The notes under the pieces were generated by a model. It did no database searches, was not told the DNA's origin, and saw only the letters and a list, made by a program, of their open reading frames with translations. Of a stretch of 64,000 bases of DNA, positions 53,401 to 60,719 are shown piece after piece; position 1 is the first letter of the stretch, and every line of letters begins with the position of its first letter. The translations under genes were made by a program, and so were the position numbers. Location: assembly GCF_013388355.1 (NCBI RefSeq), contig NZ_CP058246.1:1984001-2048000 (forward strand). The letters are read 5' to 3'. Origin of the DNA: Flavobacterium sp. LPB0248. Its GTDB lineage: Bacteria; Bacteroidota; Bacteroidia; Flavobacteriales; Flavobacteriaceae.

Positions 53401-55174
53401 TCATCCTAGTTTAGAAGCATCTAAAGATCCTGGAGGAGACAGTAATGATGTATTTGGATTAACACTAGACTATTATCCAAGTGACTATTTGAGAACCGGG
53501 AGAAATATAACTTCTTCTCCAACAGCAGGCGCAGATTATAACGGAAATATCAAAGCTGCTCGTTGGACCAATAAAGGTTTTAATGATGATTTCTCTGGTG
53601 GAACTGCTAAACCAAAAGCATATTTATATAGCTATAATCGTAACAATTGGCTAAGCAATGCCACATACGGAAGTGCAGACCCTAATAATGCTATAATAAC
53701 TCCTTCGGGCAGTTATAAAGAAGGTGATCTTACCTACGACCCTAATGGTAATATTTTAACCATGAAACGCAGCAATGCTGTAGGGAATACTCAGGATGAT
53801 CTAAATTACGGCTATTACTCTGGGAAAAATCAATTAAATTATGTTAAAGACAATATTACCAATTCTCCTACCAATTCTGCTGATCTTGGTAACCAAAATC
53901 TGGATAATTACAAATATGATGAAATTGGCCAATTAACACAAAATATTTCAGAAAACTTAAAGTATCTTTACACTACACAAGGATTGGTTAGTGAAATACA
54001 AAAAGACAACCATACACTTGTAAAGTTCTTATATAATGAAAGGGGACATTTAGTAAAAAAAGAAAACTATGCAACTGCTAACCCATATGGTTTAGATAAA
54101 ACTACATTTTATGCAGTAGAGCTTTCTGGCAATGCACTAGCTATATATAATTTTTCTAATAGTGGGGTATTGCTTTCAAGAGAAAATAACATTTATGGCT
54201 TGAGCCGTTTAGGAAATTGCAACAGCACAGTACCAAATGTATTTAATTACGAGATTACCGACCATTTAGGAAATGTTAGAGCCATAGTGCGCAAACCTTC
54301 TAGCGGTAATATTACACAATCGTCTATTGATTATTATCCTTTTGGCGAGCAACTTCCTGGCAGAAGTGTATCTATAACAAATTCCCGCTATGCGTTTCAA
54401 GGACAGGAATTGGATCAAGCTATAGGAATGGAAACATTTCAATTACGTTTATGGGATGGACGTTTAGGAAGATGGTTAAATCCAGATCCACAGGGTGAAT
54501 TTGCAAGTCCTTACTTAGGTATGGGGAACAACCCGATATATTTTGTTGACAAAGCTGGTGATACAATTAGACCTTATAGTCAAAAAGATTTTGCTAGAGT
54601 ACAGAGTTTAAAACAAAGATTGGCCAGCAAAGATTTGGCTTATTTCAATATGTTAGAAAATTTAAGCACAGACATCTATATATCATATGACAACACACTA
54701 AAGACATATATGCATAATAATCGACAATATAGTGTACATGGACAAGCAATTCCGGTAGCAAATAGCCATCCTAATTTTGACATCATTCCAAATGATCTAC
54801 GAATTGGGAATACGACATATGGACCATTGTCTTACTCCTTAATTACTCACGATAGCCAGTTTCCTTTAATAAAGAATGTTGTAAACACTAGTAATTTTAA
54901 CGTAGCTAATGACTTCTTTATCAATAAAATGAAATACAAAATTGACCGAGTAAACATTCAAATGAAGAATGGAATTGAAGCAAACCCTCTTGATGAATTA
55001 GAGACTGCTTTTCACGAATTGGGGCATGCAGAGTTTTATATAAAAAATCCTTTTTCTGCTTGGATCTGGAATATTATAGATCAATATGACCTAGCAAATG
55101 GTGCTGGTCATGGAACTTACAATCCAAATGGCTTACATGCTAGAGAAATGGCACGAAAAGCGAGTAATAAATAG
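50432..55174 (+). CDS. Rhs-repeat polymorphic toxin with C-terminal HELGH metallopeptidase-like domain
   Basis: A 1580-residue exported protein. It has a signal peptide (about 1-23); three acidic MopE-like putative metal-binding repeats (about 35-160; YDNDGDGAGDPNY, YDKDHDGFGDPNY, LDCDDNNKDI); a segment resembling DUF6443 (about 180-250); a 3-coathanger-stack-like stretch (about 255-325); a divergent beta region; YD repeats (about 720-1320); and the Rhs core motif (YPFGEQLPGRS, then RLWDGRLGRWLNPDPQGE from Arg1339, then SPYLGMGNNPIYFVDKAGD). The remaining 200 residues are a variable tip with DELETAFHELGHAEF (zinc motif from His1528) and a later His1560, so a zinc peptidase toxin is likely. 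The small gene 8 nt downstream is the immunity candidate. Confidence 0.85.
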   Translation: MKRYIYIILYIIGFLNFTISYSQETSKPATTQRIIEPIDPDCEEYEKYAWFYDNDGDGAGDPNYSQMACSKPPGKWVSNNNDCNDNNIDITYYVWYYDKDHDGFGDPNYPAYGCNPPTDYVANNLDCDDNNKDINPNTKWYLDTNGDGIVSDLDGSPIISCTKPTGNYYSLAIDKNNHWIHETTYDIKGKAIGASRTYFDNLAKPNVSLVKDFAWDKVWGTETIYDNFGRPDKTSFIAPSPLNTFEKTNFLKSNAEAAAGSSPTSLPLTNITSSNNYKATQTITANGIVSSGLNVTLTAPSIILSDGFSITATTGSAFKATAAYLSDNSANSSLANYYSDNNTDEPYQATATHPFSQMNYDSLDPENAINVVGGNKINGEWKTGYSYTVPAAQEMYYVYGTSFFDTSKDIELYVSKKEYPQYDNFGLSAYFLKIITSESNVLAVESIPGANFNIMMQLGAYSYAVKANSPLERGKLYKMIINGETKIVQVFNEISYRNTTGINNIDVNNPLTILAGSWNTFSEINTLNQTINVSNDTNNLIVDLKCAKTISIDANGVENVSFTDIEGKILATAKSGGTLPYLVKSLIGPQGYVDIHLPIGCGGSINFLGNSSLYNVYDLKTGSLVTSKSNIPSGVYRIELTNKPISALGLTYINKTNKSINNVVAEDLGVTYNVNYYDYAVNIYNKTGQLTKSIQPNGYTNNTSIVDSPSHMASTNFSSTYSYNSLGQLTTVNSSDEGISNFVYRKDGNIRYSQNALQAKNSQVSYTNYDGLGRPIESGVITDAPGVWTLASTSADTDVAISTNTSERLFAIYDYPENITNDDNSLPTPYSLTIPSSLSLATLAPSLTNSQKNLSGNLAITYKADTGNTINSITWYSYDSYGRTEWIAQYTDGIGIKTTYYEYDHNGNIKRTLFQKGNASEQFVHQYTYDSNNGKLTTVQTATSLSPENFTTHADYTYYKTGELKRINIGQGTQGLDYVYTLGGQLKSINHPSLEASKDPGGDSNDVFGLTLDYYPSDYLRTGRNITSSPTAGADYNGNIKAARWTNKGFNDDFSGGTAKPKAYLYSYNRNNWLSNATYGSADPNNAIITPSGSYKEGDLTYDPNGNILTMKRSNAVGNTQDDLNYGYYSGKNQLNYVKDNITNSPTNSADLGNQNLDNYKYDEIGQLTQNISENLKYLYTTQGLVSEIQKDNHTLVKFLYNERGHLVKKENYATANPYGLDKTTFYAVELSGNALAIYNFSNSGVLLSRENNIYGLSRLGNCNSTVPNVFNYEITDHLGNVRAIVRKPSSGNITQSSIDYYPFGEQLPGRSVSITNSRYAFQGQELDQAIGMETFQLRLWDGRLGRWLNPDPQGEFASPYLGMGNNPIYFVDKAGDTIRPYSQKDFARVQSLKQRLASKDLAYFNMLENLSTDIYISYDNTLKTYMHNNRQYSVHGQAIPVANSHPNFDIIPNDLRIGNTTYGPLSYSLITHDSQFPLIKNVVNTSNFNVANDFFINKMKYKIDRVNIQMKNGIEANPLDELETAFHELGHAEFYIKNPFSAWIWNIIDQYDLANGAGHGTYNPNGLHAREMARKASNK

Positions 55175-55182
55175 TTTTTAAA

Positions 55183-55827
55183 ATGAAAAATTTAATTGTA
55201 TTTTTGTTAATTTCTTCATCAATTTCAGGACAAAATCTAGATGATTATCATTTAGATTTAATTAAAAAAAATATCCTTACCTACAGAATATTTTTTTTGT
55301 CTCATACGATTGATTCTGAATACAAATTCAACTATGAATGCCTTTTACCTACTTTTGGTTGGAATCTTAGAATAGAAAGTGAAGTTGAAACAATTTCATT
55401 TCCTGAAGAGAAAAAATATACTTTTTTTAAGATATCAAACAATAACTATTCATATTTAAAATTTGACTCACAAGATAATTTGATTGTGGATAAGTTTGAT
55501 TGTGGCTACATCCCCTTTAGCGAAAAGTTTTTAATTGCAATAAATGGCAAAGAAATCCTATTCATTTCTGGAATGTTTTTTAAAAGTCCGATATCTCATT
55601 TCTTTAGACTTGATAAAAAAAAACCTGTTACATTTCTGAGTTTCTTAAACCTAAAATTATACAATTATAGCATTTATAATATTAAATTCAAGAAAGCAAA
55701 CCGTAAAAAAATAGTTTTTAATGGTCTAATTTCAAATGAAACCGTAACAATTGAAATTAACCCAAAAAATTATGATGACATTAAAGTGTTTTACAATAAT
55801 ATTAAAGGACATGTAGCTATAAAATAA
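55183..55827 (+). CDS. Exported small protein, candidate immunity protein
   Basis: A 214-residue protein with a clear signal peptide (about 1-17, FLLISSSISGQN) and no lipobox. The mature part is beta-rich, aromatic and lysine-rich, without recognised motifs, and looks AT-rich and orphan-like compared with neighbours. It starts 8 nt after the Rhs toxin gene and is the last gene before a hairpin terminator. That position directly after the variable toxin tip is the standard place of an immunity gene, and a signal peptide fits protection against a toxin that acts in the periplasm or at the surface. Function is inferred from context only. Confidence 0.65.
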   Translation: MKNLIVFLLISSSISGQNLDDYHLDLIKKNILTYRIFFLSHTIDSEYKFNYECLLPTFGWNLRIESEVETISFPEEKKYTFFKISNNNYSYLKFDSQDNLIVDKFDCGYIPFSEKFLIAINGKEILFISGMFFKSPISHFFRLDKKKPVTFLSFLNLKLYNYSIYNIKFKKANRKKIVFNGLISNETVTIEINPKNYDDIKVFYNNIKGHVAIK

Positions 55828-55895
55828 AGTTTTCTTCTTAGAATATTCTTTTACTTAGATGTACAAAAAATTTATTTATCTATACTTAAAAAGAA

Positions 55896-55921
55896 GGGGA
55901 ATCTAAATAATTAGATTCCCC
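55896..55921. terminator. Terminator between Rhs operon and XRE gene
   Basis: An 11-bp perfect stem (55896-55906 with 55911-55921, GGGGAATCTAA) with A/T flanks stands between convergent genes and can serve both. Confidence 0.85.
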
Positions 55922-55940
55922 TAAATTATACATCAAAAAA

Positions 55941-56345
55941 TTACTTCTGCTTCAACAATTTCTCTAAATAAGCATTCTTCTCTTTTTCAGACTCTAACAG
56001 ACGCTCATATAGTTTTCTATTTTCATCTACAAGTTCCATCATTTTATCTAACGGATTAAAAGTACAGTGATTATTGAAAGTTCCAGCACTTTGGTCAGTG
56101 AAAGTATTAAAATAATTTATCATATTTTCTTCAGAAAAATTCTTAATTGCTTCCACAGTTACACCAAGAGCTTTTGCTACTTCTTTGAGTTTATCATCAT
56201 CAATAGTTTCACTGTTTTCCATCGCAGAAATAGCTTGTTGATTAGTTCCTAAAGCTTGAGCTAATGCCTCCTGCTTCATATCTTTCAGTTCACGAATGCG
56301 GCTTATTTTTCGCCCTATATGACTTGGTTTCGTTAATGTGCTCAT
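55941..56345 (-). CDS. XRE-family helix-turn-helix regulator with C-terminal coiled coil
   Basis: A 134-residue protein. Residues about 8-66 form an XRE/Cro HTH (IGRKISRIRELKDMKQEALA, then GTNQQAISAMENSE). Residues about 95-134 form a charged coiled coil (MMELVDENRKLYERLLESEK), probably for dimerisation. Between them NNHCTFNPLDK is a short linker. It is convergent with the Rhs operon; whether it controls that operon or is unrelated cannot be told. Small XRE proteins with such coiled coils are common in this phylum. Confidence 0.88.
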   Translation of the reverse strand: MSTLTKPSHIGRKISRIRELKDMKQEALAQALGTNQQAISAMENSETIDDDKLKEVAKALGVTVEAIKNFSEENMINYFNTFTDQSAGTFNNHCTFNPLDKMMELVDENRKLYERLLESEKEKNAYLEKLLKQK

Positions 56346-56349
56346 AATT

Positions 56350-56357
56350 CAAAGGTA
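56350..56357 (-). promoter_or_regulatory. Possible -7 element of XRE gene (near-leaderless)
   Basis: TACCTTTG on the minus strand matches TAnnTTTG but ends only 4 nt before the start codon, so a transcript from it would begin at or next to the ATG. A TTG lies 23 nt upstream. It may instead be chance. Confidence 0.35.
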
Positions 56358-56503
56358 ATAATTAGGAATAAAAAATAAAGCAATCCGTAAAAAACATCAC
56401 TATTTTGGTATGTTACAGATTCAGTCTATCAACTTTAAACAAAAATATAATTTTTCTTACATTTAAAACAAAAAAAGGATTCAAATTGAATCCCTCTATA
56501 TTT

Positions 56504-57064
56504 TTATTTCCATTTTAATGTTTCCATCAAACGCTGCATATCGTTTTTAACATAACTCGCCGCAGGCATAATCGAATCAAAGTTTGGCTTGGCGTAAAAG
56601 TACATCGAACCAATTAAAAAGTGCTTTGTACTGTCGGTAACGTAGAACTGAGAGTTTGTGGCTGCGTTTCCGTCTACTTGATAAAACATTCCGTAAACCT
56701 TTTTCTGCGGATTTAGATACGGCTGTTCCAAAATATCATCGGCTTTAATAACGTGCTCGTAAGTGAGTTTTTGAGCGTCGCGTAGTAATTTATCAATATT
56801 GCCATTTACGGGCTTATAAGTCAAATAAATGGTCGCTTTCATCTTTGGATAGGTGATTGCGAAACCGCATTCTTTTTCGCCTTTTATAATAGCATCTTCA
56901 TTCATCTCGAAAGTGAACGGGCAAGTGTTTTCAAAATTCACATATTTTGCTTCTGGATAATCTAATCTCAGATAACTCGCTGGTTTTGGCAAAACATCAT
57001 TTTTACAGCTTATAACCGTTAGCGCAAGCAAAATTGCTGATATTGAAAGTATTTTATTAAGCAT
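56504..57064 (-). CDS. gldD: Gliding motility lipoprotein GldD
   Basis: A 186-residue lipoprotein (VISC, Cys20) that matches GldD, one of the Gld proteins needed for F. johnsoniae gliding and type IX secretion. The segment PKPASYLRLDYPEAKY and the later YVTDSTKHFLIGSMYFYAKPN, here split as YVTDSTKHFLIG and SMYFYAKPN, are typical. It starts 1 nt after gldE stops. Its molecular role is not established; it is needed for the machine to work. The gldE-gldD pairing is strong support for the call. Confidence 0.92.
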   Translation of the reverse strand: MLNKILSISAILLALTVISCKNDVLPKPASYLRLDYPEAKYVNFENTCPFTFEMNEDAIIKGEKECGFAITYPKMKATIYLTYKPVNGNIDKLLRDAQKLTYEHVIKADDILEQPYLNPQKKVYGMFYQVDGNAATNSQFYVTDSTKHFLIGSMYFYAKPNFDSIMPAASYVKNDMQRLMETLKWK

Positions 57065-57065
57065 T

Positions 57066-58361
57066 TTAATTTATGGTTACTTTTATTTGTTTTACACGCT
57101 TTTTATCAACTGTTTCTACGGTGAAAATACAGTTTTCGAAAGGTATTTTTTGATCTTTTTTCGGGAAATTACCTAAAATCTCCAGAATAAATCCAGCTAA
57201 TGTTTCGGCTTCACCTTTGTGGGCTTCAAAAACATCTTCGTCAACATCTACAATTCTGTAGAAATCTTTCAAGTTTATTTTTCCTTCAAAAAGAAAATTA
57301 TTTTCATCGATTTGTGAGAAGTTTAGATTTTCATCATCAAATTCATCACTAATATCACCAACGATTTCCTCGATAACATCTTCTAAAGAAACCAATCCAG
57401 AAGTTCCTCCGTATTCATCAACCACAATTGCTAAATGGCTTTTTAAACTTTGAAAATCCTTTAATAGATTATCTAACTTTTTATTCTCAGGAACAAAGAA
57501 AGCTTCTCTAATTAAAGAAGTCCAGTCAAATTCTTCTTTATCAATATGAGGCAATAAATCTTTTACAAAAAGCACACCTTCAATCTGATCAATATTATCT
57601 CTATAAACCGGAATTCTCGAAAAACCTGTCTCTATTATTTTAGGATAAATTTCTTGAAATGTTTCTGATATTTCCAATGCAAAAATATCAATTCTTGGAC
57701 TCATTACCTGTTTTGTGTCAGTATTTCCGAAAGAAACAATACCTTCCAAAATTTTTTGCTCTTCCGTTGAAGTTCCTTCCGAATCTGTAAGTTCCAATGC
57801 CTGAGAAAGTTGATTGACAGAAAAATTACTTTTTTGCTTTCCTAACTTATTCTGAAAATATATCGTAACAGCACGCATTGGCAAACTGATCGGAGTAAGC
57901 ACTTTATCTAGAAATGCCAGCGGATAAGCAACACGTTTAGCAAAACGAACACTATTTCTACTTGCATAAACTTTAGGAAGCACTTCGCCAAATAGCAAAA
58001 TAAGGAAAGTGACCAAGATTACTTCGAGCGTAAATTTAAAAGCAGGAGAACTAACATTGGAAAAAATATTCTGTCCTAAATAAGCAAATAGAATTACTAC
58101 GCCAATATTAAAGAAGTTATTGGCTACCAATAAAGTCGCGAGAAGCTTTTTAGGCTTTTCTAATAAATTTGAAATAATTTTTCCTTTTGCAAGATTATCG
58201 TTTAAAGTCTCATCGATGTCTTGCTGTGATAAAGAAAAAAGAGCCACTTCAGCTCCTGAAACAATTGCTGAAAGAAATAACAAAATAAAAATTCCGACGA
58301 AACCAATAATTAGATTGGCGTCAAGATTGGTAGAAAAAAGTAAACTGGGCTCTGGGTCCAA
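57066..58361 (-). CDS. gldE: Gliding motility-associated CNNM/CBS membrane protein GldE
   Basis: A 431-residue inner-membrane protein of the CNNM/HlyC-CorC family. It has a DUF21/CNNM membrane domain with about four helices (about 20-180, FVGIFILLFLSAIVSGAEVA), a CBS pair (about 205-330; VMSPRIDIFALE, RIPVYRDNID, VDEYGGTSGLVSLEDVIEE as short pieces), and a CorC_HlyC domain (about 345-425). Related proteins transport or sense Mg2+. In F. johnsoniae, extra GldE was reported to support gliding of some gldD mutants, which fits its pairing with gldD. It lies 26 nt after ssb in one operon. Confidence 0.92.
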   Translation of the reverse strand: MDPEPSLLFSTNLDANLIIGFVGIFILLFLSAIVSGAEVALFSLSQQDIDETLNDNLAKGKIISNLLEKPKKLLATLLVANNFFNIGVVILFAYLGQNIFSNVSSPAFKFTLEVILVTFLILLFGEVLPKVYASRNSVRFAKRVAYPLAFLDKVLTPISLPMRAVTIYFQNKLGKQKSNFSVNQLSQALELTDSEGTSTEEQKILEGIVSFGNTDTKQVMSPRIDIFALEISETFQEIYPKIIETGFSRIPVYRDNIDQIEGVLFVKDLLPHIDKEEFDWTSLIREAFFVPENKKLDNLLKDFQSLKSHLAIVVDEYGGTSGLVSLEDVIEEIVGDISDEFDDENLNFSQIDENNFLFEGKINLKDFYRIVDVDEDVFEAHKGEAETLAGFILEILGNFPKKDQKIPFENCIFTVETVDKKRVKQIKVTIN

Positions 58362-58387
58362 ATTGCATAAAATTAGTTAGACATCTA

Positions 58388-58828
58388 TTAGAAAGGCAGA
58401 TCATTAATCGGAAGCCCTTCATTAGCAGCATCAAAGTTAGTATTTTTTGCTGACTCTACATCTTGGTTTTGTTTTGTATATGCAGTTTCTTTTTTGGTAG
58501 TCAGAAAAGTAAACTCTGTAACTTGAATTTCTGTAGTATATTTTGTCGTTCCATCTTCCGTCTGCCACTGACGAGATTTTATTCTTCCTTCGACATAAAT
58601 TTTATCTCCTTTAGAAAGATATTTTTCGCAAATTTCTGCGGCTTTATTACGCACAACCAAATTATGCCATTCTGTAGAAGTAATCTTCTCATTGGTCGTT
58701 TTATTGATATACACCTCATTGGTAGCCAATTGAAAACGTCCGATGCAGTTTCCTCCATCAAAATAATGCATCTTTACATCATCGCCTAAATGGCCAATAA
58801 GCATCACTTTATTTAATGTTCCGTTCAT
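58388..58828 (-). CDS. ssb: Single-stranded DNA-binding protein
   Basis: A 146-residue SSB with one OB fold (about 1-105; NKVMLIGHLGDDVKMHYFDGG as two pieces NKVMLIGHLG and DDVKMHYF, then IYVEGRIKSRQW) and a flexible C-terminal tail ending NDLPF, the acidic-hydrophobic tip that recruits partner proteins. I place the start at 58828 (MNGTLNK): the longer start at 58852 overlaps a -7 promoter element. It heads ssb-gldE-gldD. Confidence 0.93.
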   Translation of the reverse strand: MNGTLNKVMLIGHLGDDVKMHYFDGGNCIGRFQLATNEVYINKTTNEKITSTEWHNLVVRNKAAEICEKYLSKGDKIYVEGRIKSRQWQTEDGTTKYTTEIQVTEFTFLTTKKETAYTKQNQDVESAKNTNFDAANEGLPINDLPF

Positions 58829-58849
58829 AGTTTTTGGTGGTATTTCTCC

Positions 58850-58857
58850 CAAAGATA
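58850..58857 (-). promoter_or_regulatory. -7 element of ssb-gldE-gldD
   Basis: TATCTTTG on the minus strand matches TAnnTTTG, 21 nt upstream of the ssb ATG at 58828. It indicates that ssb, gldE and gldD can be expressed independently of mutY. Confidence 0.6.
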
Positions 58858-58864
58858 CATTTTT

Positions 58865-59911
58865 TTAGCAATTTATTTCTTGCTTTTCTATAAAATTATA
58901 TATCGCAATAGGAAAAGGAAAAGTTTTTAATTTTTGAGAATCCACTCCGTTTTTAATTTCCTCTTTTACTTTAATTTTCCAGAATTGCATGTGTAAATGC
59001 TGATGTGAAAGTTTATGTATTAAGGTCGATTCGCTGTAATCTTCTATACTTATAATAGTATAATCTGAAAAAATTTCGTTCTTAGCCTTTTTAGAAACCA
59101 AATCGAAATCGGCAATGGCTTCTGTTTCTAATAGTGGAAACTCATATAAATTATGCCAAATTCCTTTTGCCGTTCTTTTTTGAATCAATGTATTTCCTAA
59201 AACATCTTCTAAAATCAAATAATTAAAGTAACGATTGGTTACTTTAAGTTTTTTAGATTTTACTGGAAGCATATTTACCTTTCCTTTTTGCAATGCGGCG
59301 CAGCTTTCGTTAAAAACACAAACAGAACAATCAGGACTTTTGGGCACGCATTGCAGTGCGCCGAACTCCATTATCGCCTGATTAAAAACTGCAGGATTAT
59401 CTTTAGGCATTAATTCCTGAGCCAAAGCAGCAAACTCTTTTTTAGTTGCAGGAAGCGCAATATCAGACTCAATATCAAAATAACGAGATAATACTCGAAA
59501 CACATTTCCGTCTACCACAGGAACCGATTCATTATAAGAAAAGGAAGCAATTGCCGCCGCCGTATATTCTCCAACTCCTTTTAGTTTTAAAAGTTCATTA
59601 TAAGAATCAGGAAAAACACCATTTAAATCATTACTTATATATTGAGCCGTTTTATGAAGATTTCGAGCACGAGAATAATATCCCAAACCTTGCCAAAGTT
59701 TCAAAACTTTCTCTTCTGGAGCATCTGCCAAATCTTTTACTGTAGGAAATTCTTTAGTAAACGAAAAAAAATATGGCATTCCTTGCGCAACTCGAGTCTG
59801 TTGAAGCATAATTTCTGAGAGCCAAATTTGGTATGGATCAACCGTTTTTCGCCACGGTAAATCACGCTTGTTCTGTAAATACCATTTTATCAATATGTTA
59901 TGAAAATCCAT
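58865..59911 (-). CDS. mutY: A/G-specific adenine glycosylase MutY
   Basis: A 348-residue base-excision-repair enzyme that removes adenine mispaired with 8-oxoguanine. Starting at 59911 (MDFHNILIKWYLQNKRDLPW), the catalytic Glu33 lies in SEIMLQQTRV. The HhH motif is LKGVGEYTAAAIAS, with the catalytic Asp in VVDGNVFRV soon after. The 4Fe-4S ligands follow the C-X6-C-X2-C-X5-C pattern (CVPKSPDCSVC then ESC). The C-terminal NUDIX-like 8-oxoG-recognition domain spans about 225-345. The longer start at 59932 falls inside a promoter element's vicinity and adds only seven residues. Confidence 0.94.
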   Translation of the reverse strand: MDFHNILIKWYLQNKRDLPWRKTVDPYQIWLSEIMLQQTRVAQGMPYFFSFTKEFPTVKDLADAPEEKVLKLWQGLGYYSRARNLHKTAQYISNDLNGVFPDSYNELLKLKGVGEYTAAAIASFSYNESVPVVDGNVFRVLSRYFDIESDIALPATKKEFAALAQELMPKDNPAVFNQAIMEFGALQCVPKSPDCSVCVFNESCAALQKGKVNMLPVKSKKLKVTNRYFNYLILEDVLGNTLIQKRTAKGIWHNLYEFPLLETEAIADFDLVSKKAKNEIFSDYTIISIEDYSESTLIHKLSHQHLHMQFWKIKVKEEIKNGVDSQKLKTFPFPIAIYNFIEKQEINC

Positions 59912-59929
59912 TGCAAAATACTTAGATTG

Positions 59930-59937
59930 CAAAAGTA
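59930..59937 (-). promoter_or_regulatory. -7 element of mutY
   Basis: TACTTTTG on the minus strand matches TAnnTTTG, 18 nt upstream of the mutY start at 59911. It would exclude the start at 59932. Confidence 0.55.
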
Positions 59938-59969
59938 AATGTTTATGTAATTAAAATTTAACGAATTAG

Positions 59970-60002
59970 CTTGATTAATTATTTTTTTAATTCCTATATT
60001 TG
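59970..60002 (+). promoter_or_regulatory. Promoter of HU gene
   Basis: TTG at 59970-59972, 21 nt, then TATATTTTG at 59994-60002, one extra T compared with TAnnTTTG. The resulting leader would be about 43 nt. Confidence 0.55.
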
Positions 60003-60051
60003 CAAACTCAAAAAAATAGTACACCATTTATAAAATAAAATAGGAAAGAAA

Positions 60052-60342
60052 ATGACGAAAGCAGATATCGTAGCGAAGATTTCAGAGAAACTAGGTCTTG
60101 AAAAAGGAGACGTTCAAGCAACAGTAGAAACTTTTATGGAAGAAGTGAAGACTTCTTTAGAAACTGGAGACAATGTATACCTTAGAGGTTTCGGTAGTTT
60201 TATCGTTAAAACTAGAGCTGAAAAAACTGGAAGAAACATTTCTAAAAACACTACTATTAAAATTCCAGCACACAACATTCCTGCGTTTAAACCTGCAAAA
60301 GTTTTTGTAGAAGGGGTTAAAACAAACAACGAAGCAAAATAA
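60052..60342 (+). CDS. HU/IHF-family DNA-binding protein
   Basis: A 96-residue nucleoid protein. The N-terminal helices (MTKADIVAKISEKLGLEKGD) dimerise, and the beta arm carries GFGSFIVKTRAEKTGRN and the conserved proline loop (IKIPAHNIPAFKPAK). It bends and compacts DNA as a dimer. The order mutY (divergent), HU, small basic protein, rng fits the known flavobacterial arrangement. HU and IHF types cannot be told apart safely; HU is more likely. Confidence 0.95.
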   Translation: MTKADIVAKISEKLGLEKGDVQATVETFMEEVKTSLETGDNVYLRGFGSFIVKTRAEKTGRNISKNTTIKIPAHNIPAFKPAKVFVEGVKTNNEAK

Positions 60343-60368
60343 TATTAATTAACATAAATCGACACAAT

Positions 60369-60461
60369 ATGCCAAGTGGTAAAAAAAGAAAGAGACATAA
60401 GGTAGCTACTCACAAACGTAAAAAAAGAGCGAGAGCTAACCGCCACAAAAAGAAAAAGTAG
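60369..60461 (+). CDS. Very basic 30-residue protein, ribosome-associated candidate
   Basis: A 30-residue frame, MPSGKKRKRHKVATH followed by KRKKRARANRHKKKK, with a very high Lys/Arg content (17 of 30) plus three His. It starts 26 nt after the HU stop and its stop codon is part of the following terminator hairpin, so it is at the end of the HU transcript. From memory, a very similar short protein is found at the same place across Bacteroidota. Composition suggests binding to rRNA, comparable with small ribosomal proteins such as bTHX; this is inference. Confidence 0.8.
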   Translation: MPSGKKRKRHKVATHKRKKRARANRHKKKK

Positions 60462-60479
60462 TTTTAAACTACTTTTTTC
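60453..60479 (+). terminator. Terminator of HU and small basic protein transcript
   Basis: AAAAAGTAG (60453-60461) pairs with CTACTTTTT (60469-60477), followed by more T. The left arm contains the stop codon of the 30-residue gene. The next 240 bases up to rng hold no gene; 60510-60580 contains imperfect copies of CAGTTTGCAG / CTGAAAACTG-type repeats. Confidence 0.85.
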
Positions 60480-60719
60480 TTTTTAAACGTTCATTGAAAT
60501 TGGAGTTTGACAATCTCAGTCACAGATTACAGTTTGCAGCCTAAAACTGCATACTGCCACTGAAAACTGATAACTAACTCCACCGGGTTAATACCTGTTA
60601 AAAATATTGTTTAATCCATCCTTGTAGAAGTTGATGATTTTTGTTTTTTGTTTTTGGTTTCTTTACCAACAACTATAAACAAGCAACCGACAACCAATTC
60701 ACGGATAAAAATTTACAGT

